From positions 122,827,752 to 122,891,751 of the forward strand of contig CM045762.1 of the NCBI GenBank assembly GCA_025200525.1: DNA of 64,000 bases. Reading direction: 5' to 3'. Each line of letters starts with the position of its first letter. Position 1 is the stretch's first letter. The DNA is from Camellia lanceoleosa (lineage: Eukaryota; Streptophyta; Magnoliopsida; Ericales; Theaceae). This document shows positions 10,373 to 23,277 of this stretch, in pieces. The notes under the pieces are model-generated. The model was not told the origin of the DNA. It searched no databases and saw nothing but the letters and a program-made list of their open reading frames with translations. Made by a program: the position numbers and the translations under genes.

Positions 10373-12825
10373 CACTACTAGAAATATGACTTTTTGCGTC
10401 TATTTTTTTGCGACTGATTATTTAACGGTCGCAAAAAATCATTTTTAGACATTAAAATCTTATTTTACCATCTCATTTTTCTGACCCAATATAATCTTAT
10501 TTTACCATCAAAATCTTATAAAACTTGACTCTCTTTCTCTCCCTCTCAATCCGCCCTCTTTTTTCTCAAATCTGAGTTCTCTTTCTCTCCCTCTCCCTCT
10601 CCCTCTCTCTCTCAAAATCTGCCTCTCTCGCTTGAATCTGTCGATCGATTCAACTTTCTCAAGTCCACAACTGTTGAAGATTTCATAATCGGTAAGCCTA
10701 AACACATCTTCATCGATTCAACTTTCTCTGTAATGATCCGAGAAATCAAGTTGTGTGTGCAGAAATCAAGTTGTGTAATGATCGATTCAACTTGCTTATC
10801 CACTAATCTCACTGTAATCTTCTCAATCGATCAGGTTGTGTGTACAGAAAGTGAAGGAATCGGAGATAACCGAGCAGGACTCGCTTCTACTGGTACAGTT
10901 CAGCTTTTGATTTTCATTTACAGATGATCATAGCAACCTATATATAAATTTCACTATCTACTTATCTTCATTTTTGTGGATCGAATTCTGGAATTATTAT
11001 TTGAACTTACGGTTTTCTCATATTCAGAATTAGATCATTGAAATTATCTTCAACATGCTCTTGTTATGTATTAAAACAAGCTACTGATTATGATGCTCTG
11101 TCACGGATAGGGAAAAAATGTGCATTATATATTGTATGAGTGATGTCTTCCTCTAGTTGATAAGCCTCAACATTTCTATTCGAAAACACAGATATGAAAA
11201 TATAAATATGAGGCAAATAGACATATTGAGGGAATATTTTGATGTCCTGTAACAATTAGCATAGTTCATTTTCCTAAACCTACAATTGCTCAGTTCTTTA
11301 TTCACAAATACAATTTTGCTCATGCATTGGTTATGTATTTATTTTTTTTAAGTGATCGTGAATATTATTTCCAAAACAACAGAATATTATATCAGATTAA
11401 ATTTTTTATCAAATTTTTATTCAAATTTAATCAATATTAGAGATGCTGTAATTGATTTCAACCTTGCAAACTATTTCAAGTGCCTGTATCACATGGAATT
11501 ATGATAATGGCATTGTGCATTAACAACAATCAATTGTTGCATCAGCTTGTATATAAAGCCAGTCTTGATTGATTTGAATTAGAGCTAGCTTTCACATCTT
11601 TATATGTAGAGACTTTGAAGGTGGCAACTTTCCATTAGTGATTTGGTCATCCCTTGATGGTGATATCATTTTTATCATATTTAAGCCACTATTGGATCAC
11701 TCCATTGTAGCTGACCTTTTTTTTTTATTTTTTTATTTTTATTTGTAATATTTAATAATCAATTGAGTTTTAATTTAACATCTAACTCCACACTAACTCT
11801 ATATTACCATAGGTAGCTGACCATTATGAAAGAGAACTTTAATTAAAATAGTGTAGTTGGTTAAAAATCATATTATACAGTTAATAATCGTCCTAACAAT
11901 TCATTAAAATTTCAAAACACATAAATCTTAAAGAGTAGATTAGCACTTGAAATACATTTATTGTATAATGCAATTGACACTAAAGAATGAAAAGCTAGTA
12001 CTGGTGTGAACTTTTACTAGAATCCCTACTCAAATTAATCTAACACCACCTTTCAAATTCAGATTTCTAAAATGTTCTAAAATTCTTATGGAAATGTGAG
12101 GATCATTTCAGTACTTGCAATTCTGTGGTTGTAAATGTCTTTCTTGTTTTTGTATATGTCTATTTTATTTATTTATTAATATATGTATATATATATATAT
12201 ATCACAGTCAAATTATCTGTACTCTGTTTCTAACGAAATGAATAACACATTATACTAACATATTGTAGGTGTCAGATGCATCTAGTGGGCAACAAGCTTC
12301 AAAAGAAAATGAATAGGTATGCCACTCTACTATATTTCTGCATGTATTTATGATATTTGCTGTGTATGAAGTTCTTGAAGGATATCACTATATTTCCCCA
12401 TGTATTATGTCGTATTAGGTCTGAAATTTATCCCTAGAGCGTATCATATGGACCAAATCTGGTACTGCAAATGGGCTTTCTTCAGACTGTAATCTGATTC
12501 AATTGCAAATGGGTTTTCTTCAGGGACATCATTTACCTAGAAAGCAAGTAACATGCATATGCATAAAGGGTATATCATTTGCTGCGGAATGAGTCCAAAC
12601 AATCATTTTCTTGATCCATACATTTTAATGAGTAGTTATAATTATCTGAGTACAGGTTTGTATATATCACACAATGGAATTTTAATTTATATCACAATTT
12701 TTTTCTTTGTTATGCTAGAATCTTATTCAAAATACGAATGAGATAAGACTTAAGTTATAATCCTTTTTATATGGAACCTCGAAGTATTAATCTTCATGAA
12801 CACTTTAATGTAATCCTTTCTAGCT

Positions 12826-12863
<38 letters not shown>

Positions 12864-14733
12864 TTTTGGAAAGAGTTGAGCCCAATTATTCAGCGGCTAT
12901 AGTTGACTGAACTTGCTGATTTGCTTAATCCAAAGGGATAAAGTGATGAAATGAGTCTCTTTGGCCTAATTTGCCAAGGTGCCAAATTACATTAGAACTT
13001 CATTTTTTAGGGGCTTGGCTCATCTAAATGACACCTCAAGAGGCCTTGAAAATTTGATTGGGCTGCAGGCCTATGAACCGAATACCGAGAGAGAGCCAAG
13101 TTATGTATGCTGACTGACCCAAAAAATAGTGGCCATGTTTACTGAAAATTTGATTCCAAAAGTGATAGCAATAGGCACTATTGTTAGTCTGTACAATATT
13201 TTAGTGAAGCTGCCTTTATCCCCATCAATGGTAACACAGACTTCTTGCCTAACATGAAATCAAAGCCTTTTGAATTTGTTGCTTTTTAAACTTGGTTGCA
13301 TCTATAGGTCTTTGTTTAATTGCCACTTGCAGATTGAGTTCGGCTGTCGTGATTCATGACCATCATTTACTATATTAACACTTGTTCCACATTTGGACTT
13401 AATAGATTTTACAGCTTAGCTATTATCAAATTTAACATTAAATTTTTTCGATCCATCTAAGTAGCAAAATTCAAATCCCTTATTGATCAATTACTAGAAG
13501 CGGGTAAAATTCAAGAATGATTGTCTTGATGATGGTCATACCAGTAGTTATTTAATTTTTTTTCCCTTTTGTTTATTTATTTTTATTTTTTGACAACTCC
13601 ACTAGTACCTGTCACATGCTAGTAAAATTCTATAGATAAATTTTAGATTAGCCCGATATTTATACATTCTAGCGAAGCTATATACATACCTTGACAGCTG
13701 CACATTAGCTTATGTAATTTTAGTTATAGTATGCATTTGAGATTCTACTCTTATGTGCTGTATTGACAGGAAGTTCCTTAGCTTTCAGGTTGATAACTTG
13801 GAATTTCTGAGGGAAATGAGGATCAACCCAATAAAGGTTGGTTTTTTTAATTTGCCAATAGGTTACACTAGTAGTTCTATTATACATATTATGGTTCCCG
13901 CAATCCCTCTTGTTTCACTTGTTTTTGTTCTGATAACCAGAATTTTGGTTATATTTTCTAGTCTTTCTTATGTTCATGTGACATAGAATAATTATGTGTG
14001 TGCTTGCTTACACATGCACATGCGCTCCAAAAATTAACCCCATGAATCTGGAAGGACTTCTGCTCTCACCTTTATAGTGAAATAATTCATCTTTGTTGCT
14101 TGTGACATTTTGGTTGGCATAAATTATAGGTTGCCAAAGCATTAGTGGAAGTGTTTGCTGAAATGATTTTGATGAATATGGGTGCAAGGTGTTATGCCAG
14201 TTCATTGATAGAGTGGAGAAACACCCGAGCAAGAAAAGTGATGAGAAAATTGGCCAGTTCTGGATTGTATTTTTTTTCATAAAAGAACTTTTTCCAAGTT
14301 TTTAGTTGTAATAACTTTTACATGTGGCTCAAATTTTGATACTCAAATAGAATGTTCAATAAAACTATAATGCTATACTGTCTGAATTTTTGTCATTGTT
14401 ATTCCTAAAGTGCTTAACGTTACACTTTTATTTATTTATTTTTATTTATATTTTTATTTTTAATTTTTTGCGACGGTAACAAGATGGTCGCCAAATATCA
14501 TGTTAGTGTTTTTCTTTGTTTTTTGCGACGGCAAAATAGCGGTCGCCATAAGTAGTTTAGGTGGTCACAAATAATTTGCGACCGTTGTTTTGCCGTCGCA
14601 AAAAGTATTTGCCACCCCCATATTCGCGACCCCCATTTGCCGTCGCATGGGCCGTCGCAAAAAGTCTTTTGCGACTGTTTTTTATTATTTGCGACGGTTT
14701 ATAGCGGTCACAAAAAGTTTTTTTTTAGTAGTG
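10373..14733. mobile_element. CACTA-1, En/Spm-type DNA transposon, 4.36 kb, non-autonomous
   Basis: The left end is CACTACTAGAAAT; the right end is tttttttagtagtg, its inverted match. Both ends have subterminal repeats of GCGAC(G/C)GTT and TTTGCCGTCGCA (10400-10440; 14465-14715), typical of CACTA elements. The flanks ata and gta differ by one base, so the 3-bp target duplication is imperfect. No transposase domain is visible. The interior carries a host exon (12824-12876) and other exon-like pieces (13778-13845; 14130-14275) that were not recognised. Transposase would have to come from another element. Confidence 0.82.
12824..12876 (+). pseudogene. captured exon fragment of cytosolic glucose-6-phosphate dehydrogenase
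   Basis: After an intact splice acceptor (ctttctag) the sequence reads ADLGGWTRIVVEKPFGKS and then stops at TGA. GGWTRIVVEKPFGK is a highly conserved stretch of plant cytosolic G6PDH, close to the glucose-6-phosphate binding site. Only about 18 codons are recognisable and the neighbouring exons are absent. It is a captured piece inside CACTA-1, not a gene. The retained splice site shows capture from genomic DNA, not from mRNA. Confidence 0.8.
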
Positions 14734-15219
14734 GTAATATCTTCTTTTATTACTTTTGTTTGTTAGTTTTTAGTTTTAATTTGTAATGGTCTAAATACTT
14801 ATGGTGAAACCAGTTTTCTTATAGTTGTTTAAATTCTAGAACAATATGTCGTTATTATAGAAAAAACATATTGTTATTGTGAAACTAATATAGCGCTATA
14901 TTTATATTTTTATGAAATTAAAGTGTTATATATATATTTTTGTTATTTAATTATGTGAATTCGTGGTCCTAAACTGATCCAATCTGTATTTAAATGGATT
15001 GGTTCGGATTGGTTCCATGATTTAAACGGATTGGATTGATTCTAATTTTTCAGAAACCGTAAATAATGAATTAATCCTAATTTTATTTCAATCCGATCCA
15101 ATCCGAACCATGCTATTAAACTGAATTTCTAATCAAGAATAATATGTAAAGCAATTGAAACAGTGGGCCACAGAATGATTACAATTCTTGGGAATTTAAC
15201 ACACCAGTACCGATATTAT
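14734..15219. other. AT-rich flank with ggattggttc motifs, no gene
   Basis: This holds the second set of ggattggttcgg-type motifs (14960-15110) matching those left of CACTA-1. No ORF, no termini. Confidence 0.45.
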
Positions 15220-15472
15220 GGGCCTGTTTGGCACAGCTTATAATCAGCTTATTCTAGCTTTCAGCTTAATTTAAGCTATTTTGATGTGTTTGGTTTAGCT
15301 TATAGCTTATAGCTTATAACTTTTTGGAAGTCAGAAATCAGCTTATTCTTTGAGTGGGGCAGGAGATGCTTTAAGAATAAGCTAGAAATCAGCTTAAGCT
15401 GAAAGTTATAAGCTATAAGCTGTTTGGGCATAAGCTATAAGCTGTTTCCCACAGTTCTACCAAACAGGGCCT
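15220..15472. mobile_element. MITE family A copy 1 (253 bp, GGCCTGTTTGG termini)
   Basis: The ends are GGGCCTGTTTGG and CCAAACAGGGCCT, inverted repeats, flanked by atattat (15213-15219 and 15473-15479). A target duplication of 7-8 bp points to the hAT superfamily. The interior is full of agcttataagct-type palindromes. Two more copies are at 23380-23622 and 49534-49780. Confidence 0.8.
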
Positions 15473-16036
15473 ATATTATCAGCATAATACTGGACCGTAA
15501 ACTATTGATATTAAAAACTTGGGGGTGATTTGTGATGATTTAAATAGGTATATTTTTTAATTTTTTATAAAAAATAGATTAAGTATGAATTGAATTTGAA
15601 GTGATTTATTAAAGAGATAATATAACTTAAATAAGATAATATAATTTAAATAAAATAATAATTTTTTGATTTTTTTAAATTATGCCAAACAAAACCTAAA
15701 ACTAACATGCTTATTCTTTCAGAAAACAAACACTTTCCTATTCGTTTTATTTATCATAACAGAAGCAAACAAATGGAATAAACTAATCTATTATAAAATA
15801 TATATGAATTTATTTGTGTAATTTTATGAGAAACATATAATTTATATTAAGATTGTTGTATAAATTGTTTATTAAATAAAAATAAATAGATTCATATTTA
15901 ATAGATTAAATTATAAGCATCTAAAAAAAATAAGATTAAATTACATATCAAGAAATCATGATACTAAACAACATGATGAACAAAAATATATATCAACCTA
16001 AAAGATTAAACTAAGACAAAGAAACAAATCGAAACT
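15473..16036. other. AT-rich intergenic sequence, no gene
   Basis: Very AT-rich; poly-A/T runs and short degenerate repeats (ataatataatttaaataa near 15610-15660). No ORF, no element ends recognised. Confidence 0.5.
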
Positions 16037-16694
16037 TGTGTGATACAATAGTTTCTTTTAAAACAGATTCGCTACCTCACTATGGGTGCTGAAGGTATGC
16101 CGACGTTTGTCTCTCAGGATACGACGGTTTAGATCCCGCTAACGTAGAAGCACCTTATGTTATCTTCGATGAACTGACAACACCAACATTCTCTTACACA
16201 AAAAGAATAATATTATAGGAGCAAATTGACTATAATATGAGAGCAAAAATTTCTGTGTGAAAACCAAGGAAGATGCCCTCCTTTTATACATAATGGGGGA
16301 GAGAGGAGGAGCCTCCAAACCATGAAGGCTAGCAACAAATGCAGCCAATAAGTGTGTAAGTTACACACAATATACATATGTGTGTGTGTATATATATCAA
16401 CAACCACCTAACAGACTTGGCCCAAAATGATTAAGTTGGTGGACTATCAATCCGGCCCAGCCCAAACCTAATCCAAGCCTCAAGCCTAAGGCCCACGCAC
16501 CTAGACTCGATCTGGGCAGGTGGGCAACGTGTGTGTGGCAATTTTCGCATAACCAACTTGAAATATAATTTTGGCCCAAGCCCATTCTTGAAGTATCCAT
16601 AACTCCATTTCTTCGAAAAATTCGGATTCCCCAAAGGGTTCATGCCCTTATCAAAATCTTGATGTTTAAATACTCATTAATACTTTTCTCTACA
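16037..16694 (-). repeat. solo-LTR-like segment, minus strand
   Basis: Read on the minus strand it runs from TGTAGAGAAAAG to about CACACA. In order it shows a short GC-richer upstream part, ATGTATAAAAGGAGGG (a TATA box near 16285) and a leader that ends in a GC-richer part with gagagacaaacgtcgg. That is the layout of a retrotransposon LTR. No primer site and no matching flanking duplication were found, so the borders are approximate. Confidence 0.5.
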
Positions 16695-17761
16695 ATTAAT
16701 GTTAGATAGGTAGTTATATACTATTCCCAATAACTCATTCATGAGGCCAACCTTACGAGACAATTTTTTATTCAATTTTTAATGATTTTTTGTCATTCTT
16801 TTTGTAGTGTAAAGATCTTGTTGCAAAGAATTTAAACCCATTTGATCCCACCTTAACTGGTAGTAGGGACATACTTTAATTTTACATTAAAGTCACTATA
16901 AAATAAAAATTTTCAACACTTTGTGGGGACATAAGGGTCCATTTGTTGACTTTGTTGGTGAAAAGTCCACCCACAACAAATTTAGTTCCATAAATATTAT
17001 CTATTTGTCCAAATTTTTCTATCTATTCAATTTTTTTAAACCTATCTAAATTATTTTTACTTATCTTTCTCAATATTTTTAACCTATCTGTCCAAATCTT
17101 TTAGTCTATCCATCCAATTTATTTTTAACATATGTATATTAATCTGTCCAAATTTATTTTAACATATTTGTTACAAAATTGTTTTAAGCTATCACTCATC
17201 TGTCCAAATTATTTTGAGATCTTTTAATTTATTTTTTTATTTCTTATGTATTTTTTTTTTCATTTTTTCTCTCTATTTATTTGTTAAAATTACTAATTTG
17301 TGAAAATATATTCAAATTAGCTATCTATTGATTTTACGACATACATCCGTGTAGATGTTGAAATTTTTTTCTCTGTAAATGAGATTATGATTTGGTGTGT
17401 AGATCTGCAAATGAGATATCTGTTAAAATATTTGAAATTACGATTTTTATCTGTTAATAGTTTTTTTTTGGCAAGATTGTAACATGTTAGTTTGTTAGTA
17501 AAATTATATTACAATTAAAAGGGTCGTCACTGCCCCATTAATTTGAATTCCTAACATTCCCCTTACCACACTCTAAGATGTGACTATAAAATTATTTGGC
17601 ACCTGAACTTTTGAACGAAACAAATCCAAAATTAAATTTATGAGTCGAGCACCTATATTTATATCAGTCCACCTAACATGCTTATTTTTAATAATTTTAA
17701 AAGCACAAACAGGATATGATAAACATTGACTAACCTGCTTTTTCTTTTAAAAAATACTTCA
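16695..17761. other. AT-rich sequence with degenerate tctgtccaaatt repeats
   Basis: From 16985 to 17225 variants of ctatctgtccaaatttttt recur roughly every 30-50 bases. The rest is AT-rich without ORF or recognisable element ends. Confidence 0.5.
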
Positions 17762-18480
17762 TGAGAGGGTAATTTATATGGATAAATTGGGCCGAGCTGG
17801 GTAGTAGGCCGTTATGGGTCACAGTACTAATGGCCGAGTAACATGGCCGTGTAAGTTACTCCGGTCGTGTAGGTGCTTCGGAGTTAGTCCGGTCCCAAAC
17901 CCGGAAAGTTAGTCCGGTTCAAGATTGAAGTTATACCGGTTTTAGCGTTGGACCGGTTAGTACATGTTAGCTCGGTCTAAACCAAACCGTGGGCTATACA
18001 TGAGAAGCCGGAGTAAGAACAGTAAAGGATGAGCCGAACTAAGGATAGCTCGACCTGTTCTGTGGCTAAGCATAGTCATGTTTAGCTCGGTTGTATGGTA
18101 GTTCGGCCATGGCAAAACCATCTCATTTGGTTGAAGCAGTGAGGAGGGTGTTGGAGGATAAGCATTATCCTTCAGGAGTATGAATCCCAGTAGGACTCTA
18201 CATGAAGAAGTAAGAGTCCTACTTGGATTATGCCACACGGAACCTATAAAAGCTCACCAATATCACCAATGGAGAGGTAATGTAACTTTGCTCCCTGAAT
18301 ACATAGAGTTTTTGCCTACTTGTCTAGTTGACTGACTTAGGCATCGGAGAGGTTTCCGGCATACACCCGCCGGCTAGCTTACGTTTGTGTTTTCAAGTAG
18401 TACAACGACGACGTACGGAGGAGCGCAATCTTGACCAATAGGATTATACGAGGTGTATTTCTTTCCCGTACACTTCAATT
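17762..18480 (+). repeat. solo-LTR-like segment of a Ty3/gypsy (Tat-type) element
   Basis: A GC-richer block has many CCGGT/GCCGA words, a TATA box (acctataaaagctc, near 18243), then actgacttaggcatcggaga and a cccgccggctagc stretch. The cttaggcatcggag block followed by a CCGG-rich block is known from U5 regions of Tat-type LTRs. No internal domain is next to it and the borders are approximate, so solo LTR is the best reading. Confidence 0.55.
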
Positions 18481-20769
18481 TTGTAAAACAAGGATCATCT
18501 AATATAAAATATAAATATACATATAGTGAGTTAATATAATATTTAATTAATTTCAAAATCTCAATTCAAAAGAATTGGAATCGAGGGAATGCGGTTCTGG
18601 ACAAAATTTTTGGTGGGTGTATTTAGGAATGAGTGTCATGCTGTGTTATTTTGGGTTGGTATCAAAATTTATCTCCATACTAAACTAATCTAACTTGTTT
18701 AATATTTTGTGTAATCGGATATTGTCATTTTCATTCATAGTATATCATATAAAAAAATTTCACAACTACCTAAAAATATCAAATGTCTGAAATTTTTTTC
18801 TCCACAAGTTAAATTTAATGAAACTAATCTTTATGATTCATAAGAATATTTGATTTCAACTCAATTTTATTTTCTATATTTACAAAAATTATATCTTCTT
18901 ATTATATTTTTTATTATCTTAACTCAAATAGTAGACAAAAAATTCATTATCTTCAATTAAAAACAAAAATAAAACATATATTATCCTTAAATTCTTATTT
19001 TACATATTTTTTTAATAAGTTAAATGCAGTTACATAAGAGATTAAAATGTGACCCTAATTTTTCATTAAATGAATTATTTGTATCAATTTCGTGTTTGTG
19101 TAGGTTTGACTCCGTCCTTGGTGTTATCAGGTAGTGTCATTTATGGACTTGTGTCAAAAAAATTACCAATTCCAACCCACTGATGCTGTCGTTTGCACAC
19201 CAAAATATTTTATTTAAAACCAAGTAAAAACGACTGTTTCGTAGAATAGCTTTTAAGACTAGGTGTCGATTCACATGACTAATGATGAATAATTTAATTT
19301 AAAAATTTATATTTGTTTGTGAATGTTTGGAGTGAAAATTAAACTAATTAATTAAACAAAATAAAGCAAATATCTTAGAATTTCGAATCTACCCCTACTA
19401 ACCTTATAATTAGGAGTAATTGTACGCAGTCTTTAGAAAATCATTGATTTGAATACTGTGATGTAAATTGATCATAAATACATCGTCAAGGGAATTTATA
19501 TATCAAAACCAGAAAGCCACGAATTTTTGCTTAGCATGGACTGTCACCATTAAACTATGCTTTGATACACGACCTATCTTACTAGGTATGATTTGTCTAA
19601 CAATTCTAATATACAACAGTGAAAATCATTGTATAACATGATTTGAATAAAATATTTATTGTACAAAAAAATCTAGAGTTATATAACTGTATCCAAATCA
19701 AATCAAAATTAAAAATACTAAATACAACTTATCCTAATTATTTGATCAAAATTTTATCTCTATCCTAAAAAAAAAATTACCATACTCTAATATTTATAAA
19801 CTAAACGCTCTCACTCTGGGCCGAAGCCCTCTCCTCACTGGCTCTCTCTTGAGCTATCCTTCTGCTTCCCACTTCTTTCTCTTCCGCTTTCTTCCCCTTT
19901 CATAGAAGAATTAACCTGCAAATAAAAAAAATCTAATAAACAAATAATATAATAATAAAATATTTTATTATATATATAATTGTTGATTGTTGACGAGGGG
20001 GTGTGGGAGGCACGGCCGCCTCTCTTTCTTTCCCTTTTCCTTTCTTTTATTTTCTTTAAAATTAACAAATTTGGTGCGTCTTTCCCAAATTTGGTGCGTC
20101 TTTGGTAAGGTGTATAGTAATTTATTGTAATTTTATAATATAATAATATGTAAAATATTTAAAATATATTATTTGGATTAATTTATATATAAATACTAAA
20201 ATATATAAAAACACATAAAATTATATAAAATTATTAAATAATACAAATTAATAAGTTAATAAAATGTGTTTTAAAAGATCAAATGTATAATATTTAAGCT
20301 CTGATCACCCACTAATTTTATGCACAATTTAAGTTACAGAACTTGTTTGGAATGTGGATTGACTTTTTTGATTTTTTTTTATTTTAACTTTGGATTAAAA
20401 AGTTTCGTTTGAAATAGAATTTTTAATTTTTTTGACTTCTTTAAGAAAAAAAATGAAATGATTTCTATTTAGTTAAAATAAGTTATTTTGCCCTATGCAC
20501 AAGACGTTATCCCAAACAGAGCCTCTCGTGTTCTTTTCATCCTTAATTAGAAGGGTGCAACAATTAGAGATAGATGGGCCAAATAATAGCAATTGGATCC
20601 GGACCACAGACTAGCCCGGAAAGTATACGTAGGCGCTGACGTTAGCAGTCACACTAGTTTTTCTAGCACTCATCATATCTTCCTTCCGCCTCATCTGTAT
20701 GAGTTCACTTCTCATCATCACACCATCTCCATGCTATTACCACTGCTCTTTCACCATATCTAGAGAGAG

Positions 20770-22794
20770 TATAGCGATCCCGGGTTTACCCCTTGTTGTA
20801 TAGTGATCCGGACATGTGTCCGTGGATGTTGGTAGTGGATTGTTGTCCTGTTTACGTCCTTTCATATATTGTATTTGAGTTATAGGATGTGTTGGGCAGG
20901 TTTGTTTCAGGTTGGTTGTGTTTGGGAGCCAAGGGTTCTTGCCCGAATTTTGTCCTTCGCTCGGCGAGAGTTGGTCGCTTCGAGCGAGTTGAGTTTTGTG
21001 TCTGGTGGGTCGAGCAGGCGGCTTAACGGCGGCTAGCGTCTGGATCGGACTGAACACCATGATTTCTGGCTCGAGCGAGCTGTTCTTCGCTCGAGCGATC
21101 TGGTTGATCTTCGGCGAAGCGGTTCTCGCTTCGGCGTGTGTCTAGTTGCAGACCTGAAAGGTCGAGTTCCTGGCTCGAGCGAGCTTTTCTTCGCTCGAGC
21201 GAGCTTCTAGGATGTTGGCTCGAGCGAGACCTTCTTGGCTCGAGCTACGGTTTTCTGTGTCTGGTCGCTCGAGCGACCAAGTCTTCGCTCGAGCGAGCCT
21301 ATTTATATCAGTTCGCAGCAGCGATCTAAACTTCACTTTTTCAAAAGTTTTATATCTTCAAACCCTAAATTTGAGAGCCTCTCTCTCTAGACTTGCCTTC
21401 TCTCTAAGAAATCATCTCCCTAGAGTGTGAATCTACCCTAAGTGCTTTGTTAAAAAGATAGAGGGTGACTTGGGCTTCGATCTAATCTGAAAAAGTCGGT
21501 GTTTGGAGCATTTTGATCTTTGGGTCTTCATCTCCTTTTGGGCTTAAACTTTGAGGTAGGGATATCATACTCCTCTTTATGGATTCTGTCGTTAAATTTT
21601 GACATTTTGATGTGTTGGGGATAGTTGCGTAATTTTGGGAAAGTTTGGGGCTTTTATGCAATTTTATAAAAGTTTGGGGTTTTGTTTTAAATAAACCTAT
21701 ATGTACGGTTGGTACATAGAAATGAGATTAATGTGGAATCATTGATGAAAATGGAACCTTAGGGGTTGAATGTTAATTATGGAAAATGCTATAATTATAT
21801 TGTTTAATTAATTGGGATAATTAATTGTGGAATTGAGATGTTGGTTATATATCCATTGTGCATTTATTTTCTGTTTAGAAATATCTGCTTTGGGCTATCG
21901 GTGGAGGATAGTCTTGATTGTTGTAGACAATGCATGATGATTAGGTAAATTAAAACCAATCATTGAAATGTGTCATTAAGAATGACAGTTGAAGAATACA
22001 TTAACTTTATGTATTGATTTGTGATGTGTATAATTGTTGTTTATATGCATTGTGTTGTGTTGGAGAAGATAGGGGATGTACTCCGCGGTTTAGGGAAGAT
22101 AGGGATGTACCTCTAAACCGGATGTTGTTTGGGAGAAGATAGGGATGGACTCCGTAGATAAAGCTCATATGCTTGTCTTGGGAATGTGATATAGCTAGTA
22201 TGCATATCTGTGGAAGTAATGAAGTTGTAAGTGGTTAATATGAGCTGTTGTTTCATATGAGTTGTGTGGCCAGGTTCTGAGCCATGAGTTATAAACTGAG
22301 AATTTAATGAAAATGGAGAGTGAATTGAATATAGACTTGAAGGTCTTGGAATTGTAATGTGTTATGAAAGAATGTAAAAGTGTTGACCATCTATCAACTG
22401 TTAATCTTTTAGTCATTATTCATAATGGTTTAGTATATTTCTCTTCGGGTCGTGGCTCACCCTATATGGGAACATCATTTTCGTGTACAAAGATGCCACC
22501 TCCAAGGACTTAGCTTGGGAGGCTAGTGGCGGATGGACTTTTTGACTTCTACTTACTTTTGATGTGTTGCATGTAACTTCAAGCCAAGGGCTTTACGTGT
22601 ATTGAGCTAGAGCTCTCTTGATTGTAACCAAGTGTTAACTTGGAAAGTTGTAAGCCTTTAAGGCATCCGCTTTTATTGTTTACATGTAATACTTTTGTAC
22701 AGAACAGTTCAGTTAAATAGAAGAAGGTGGACTTTTATTATGTTGATGCATGTTCGATTGATGGGTTTATTGTCATTATTTTGAGGGCGTTATA
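20770..22794 (-). mobile_element. TRTAACG-family element, copy 3 (2,025 bp), inverted
   Basis: On the plus strand it starts TATAGCGATCCC and ends GAGGGCGTTATA, the reverse of copies 1 and 2. The flanks are gagag (20765-20769) and gagag (22795-22799), a 5-bp duplication, though within a GA repeat. It shares the minisatellite (22069-22155) and the tagggtgagcc-type block (near 22460) with the other copies. Its 12-bp termini are imperfect inverted repeats (TATAACGCCCTC versus TATAGCGACC). It inserted into the leader of the duplicated reductase. Confidence 0.85.
20958..21300 (+). repeat. CpG palindrome array, CGCTCGAGCG type (copy 3)
   Basis: About nine copies of GCTCGAGCGA and close variants occur here, often as alternating ggctcgagcgag and cgctcgagcgag words 20-40 bases apart. 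A TATA-like tatttatat (21299-21307) and a leader with aaaccctaaa follow at once. About 300 bases on is a gaggtaggg splice-donor-like site (21550), conserved in all three copies. Confidence 0.8.
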
Positions 22795-22804
22795 GAGAGA
22801 AAGA

Positions 22805-22847
<43 letters not shown>

Positions 22848-22951
22848 AAATGGAGAAAGTGGGGAGTATGGCGTCTTGTGTAATCGTGTATTGTCATTTT
22901 CATTCATAGCATATCATATCAAAAAATTTCACAACTACCTAAAAATATTAT

Positions 22952-23241
22952 GGCCTTGTTTGGTTTGTGTTTCTCAAAAAATTTTGGGAAAAATTCTCTA
23001 CAAATAAATTTTCAAAAGTAATCAAACCAAACAAATTTTCTCAAAATTTTTTTTCAAAACTTGTTTGGTTTACAAGTTTTCCAAACAGATTCCTATCTCA
23101 TACACATCAAATCAATCACTTTTTCTAAAATTCTCTTTCAAAATAATTTTTCAAAACATCTTTTCAAAAAAAACCAAACCAAACAAATTTTCGTACTTTT
23201 TATCTTAAAACATGTTTCTCAAATACAAACCAAACAAGCCC
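22952..23241. mobile_element. MITE family B (about 290 bp, CTTGTTTGGTTTG termini)
   Basis: The ends GGCCTTGTTTGGTTTGTG and tacaaaccaaacaagccc are inverted repeats, and inner caaaccaaacaaa motifs recur. Unit 1 of the duplication supplies the empty site (aaaaatatcaaatg against aaaaatat...taaatatttg). Flanking ta(a) agrees with a 2- or 3-bp duplication, Tourist/Harbinger or Stowaway type. Confidence 0.72.
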
Positions 23242-23277
23242 TAAATATTTGAAAAAAATTAAAAAATTTCTCCGCAA

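Larger units (their letters stand above)
18711..22875 (+). repeat. tandem duplication unit 1 (reductase upstream region)
   Basis: Sequence from tgtgtaatcggatattgtc (18711) to the dead reductase start at 22850-22875 is repeated in unit 2, which starts at 22876 with almost the same bases. Matching landmarks: 18830-19000 with 27800-27970; 19796 with 28797; 19904 with 48616; 20110 with 48788. After removal of the 2,025-bp TRTAACG copy the unit is about 2.1 kb. The join lies inside the reductase first exon, with cttgtgtaatc shared across the breakpoint. Confidence 0.82.
20540..22875 (+). pseudogene. duplicated promoter and start of the aldo-keto reductase, dead
   Basis: 20540-20769 matches 50925-51150, the promoter of the intact reductase, and 22796-22870 matches its 5' leader, GA repeat and first seven codons (MEKVGSM versus MEKVGRM). 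After that the text leaves the gene (gcgtcttgtg). The TATA box has decayed: tctgtatgag at 20694-20703, against tctatataag at 51082-51091 in the intact copy. TRTAACG copy 3 splits the leader. No product is expected. Confidence 0.85.

Noticed and set aside
21138..21430. Short open frames on both strands across the CTCGAG array
   Set aside because: A palindromic CpG array is open in several frames at once; the translations are only repeats of R, A, S, L and E.
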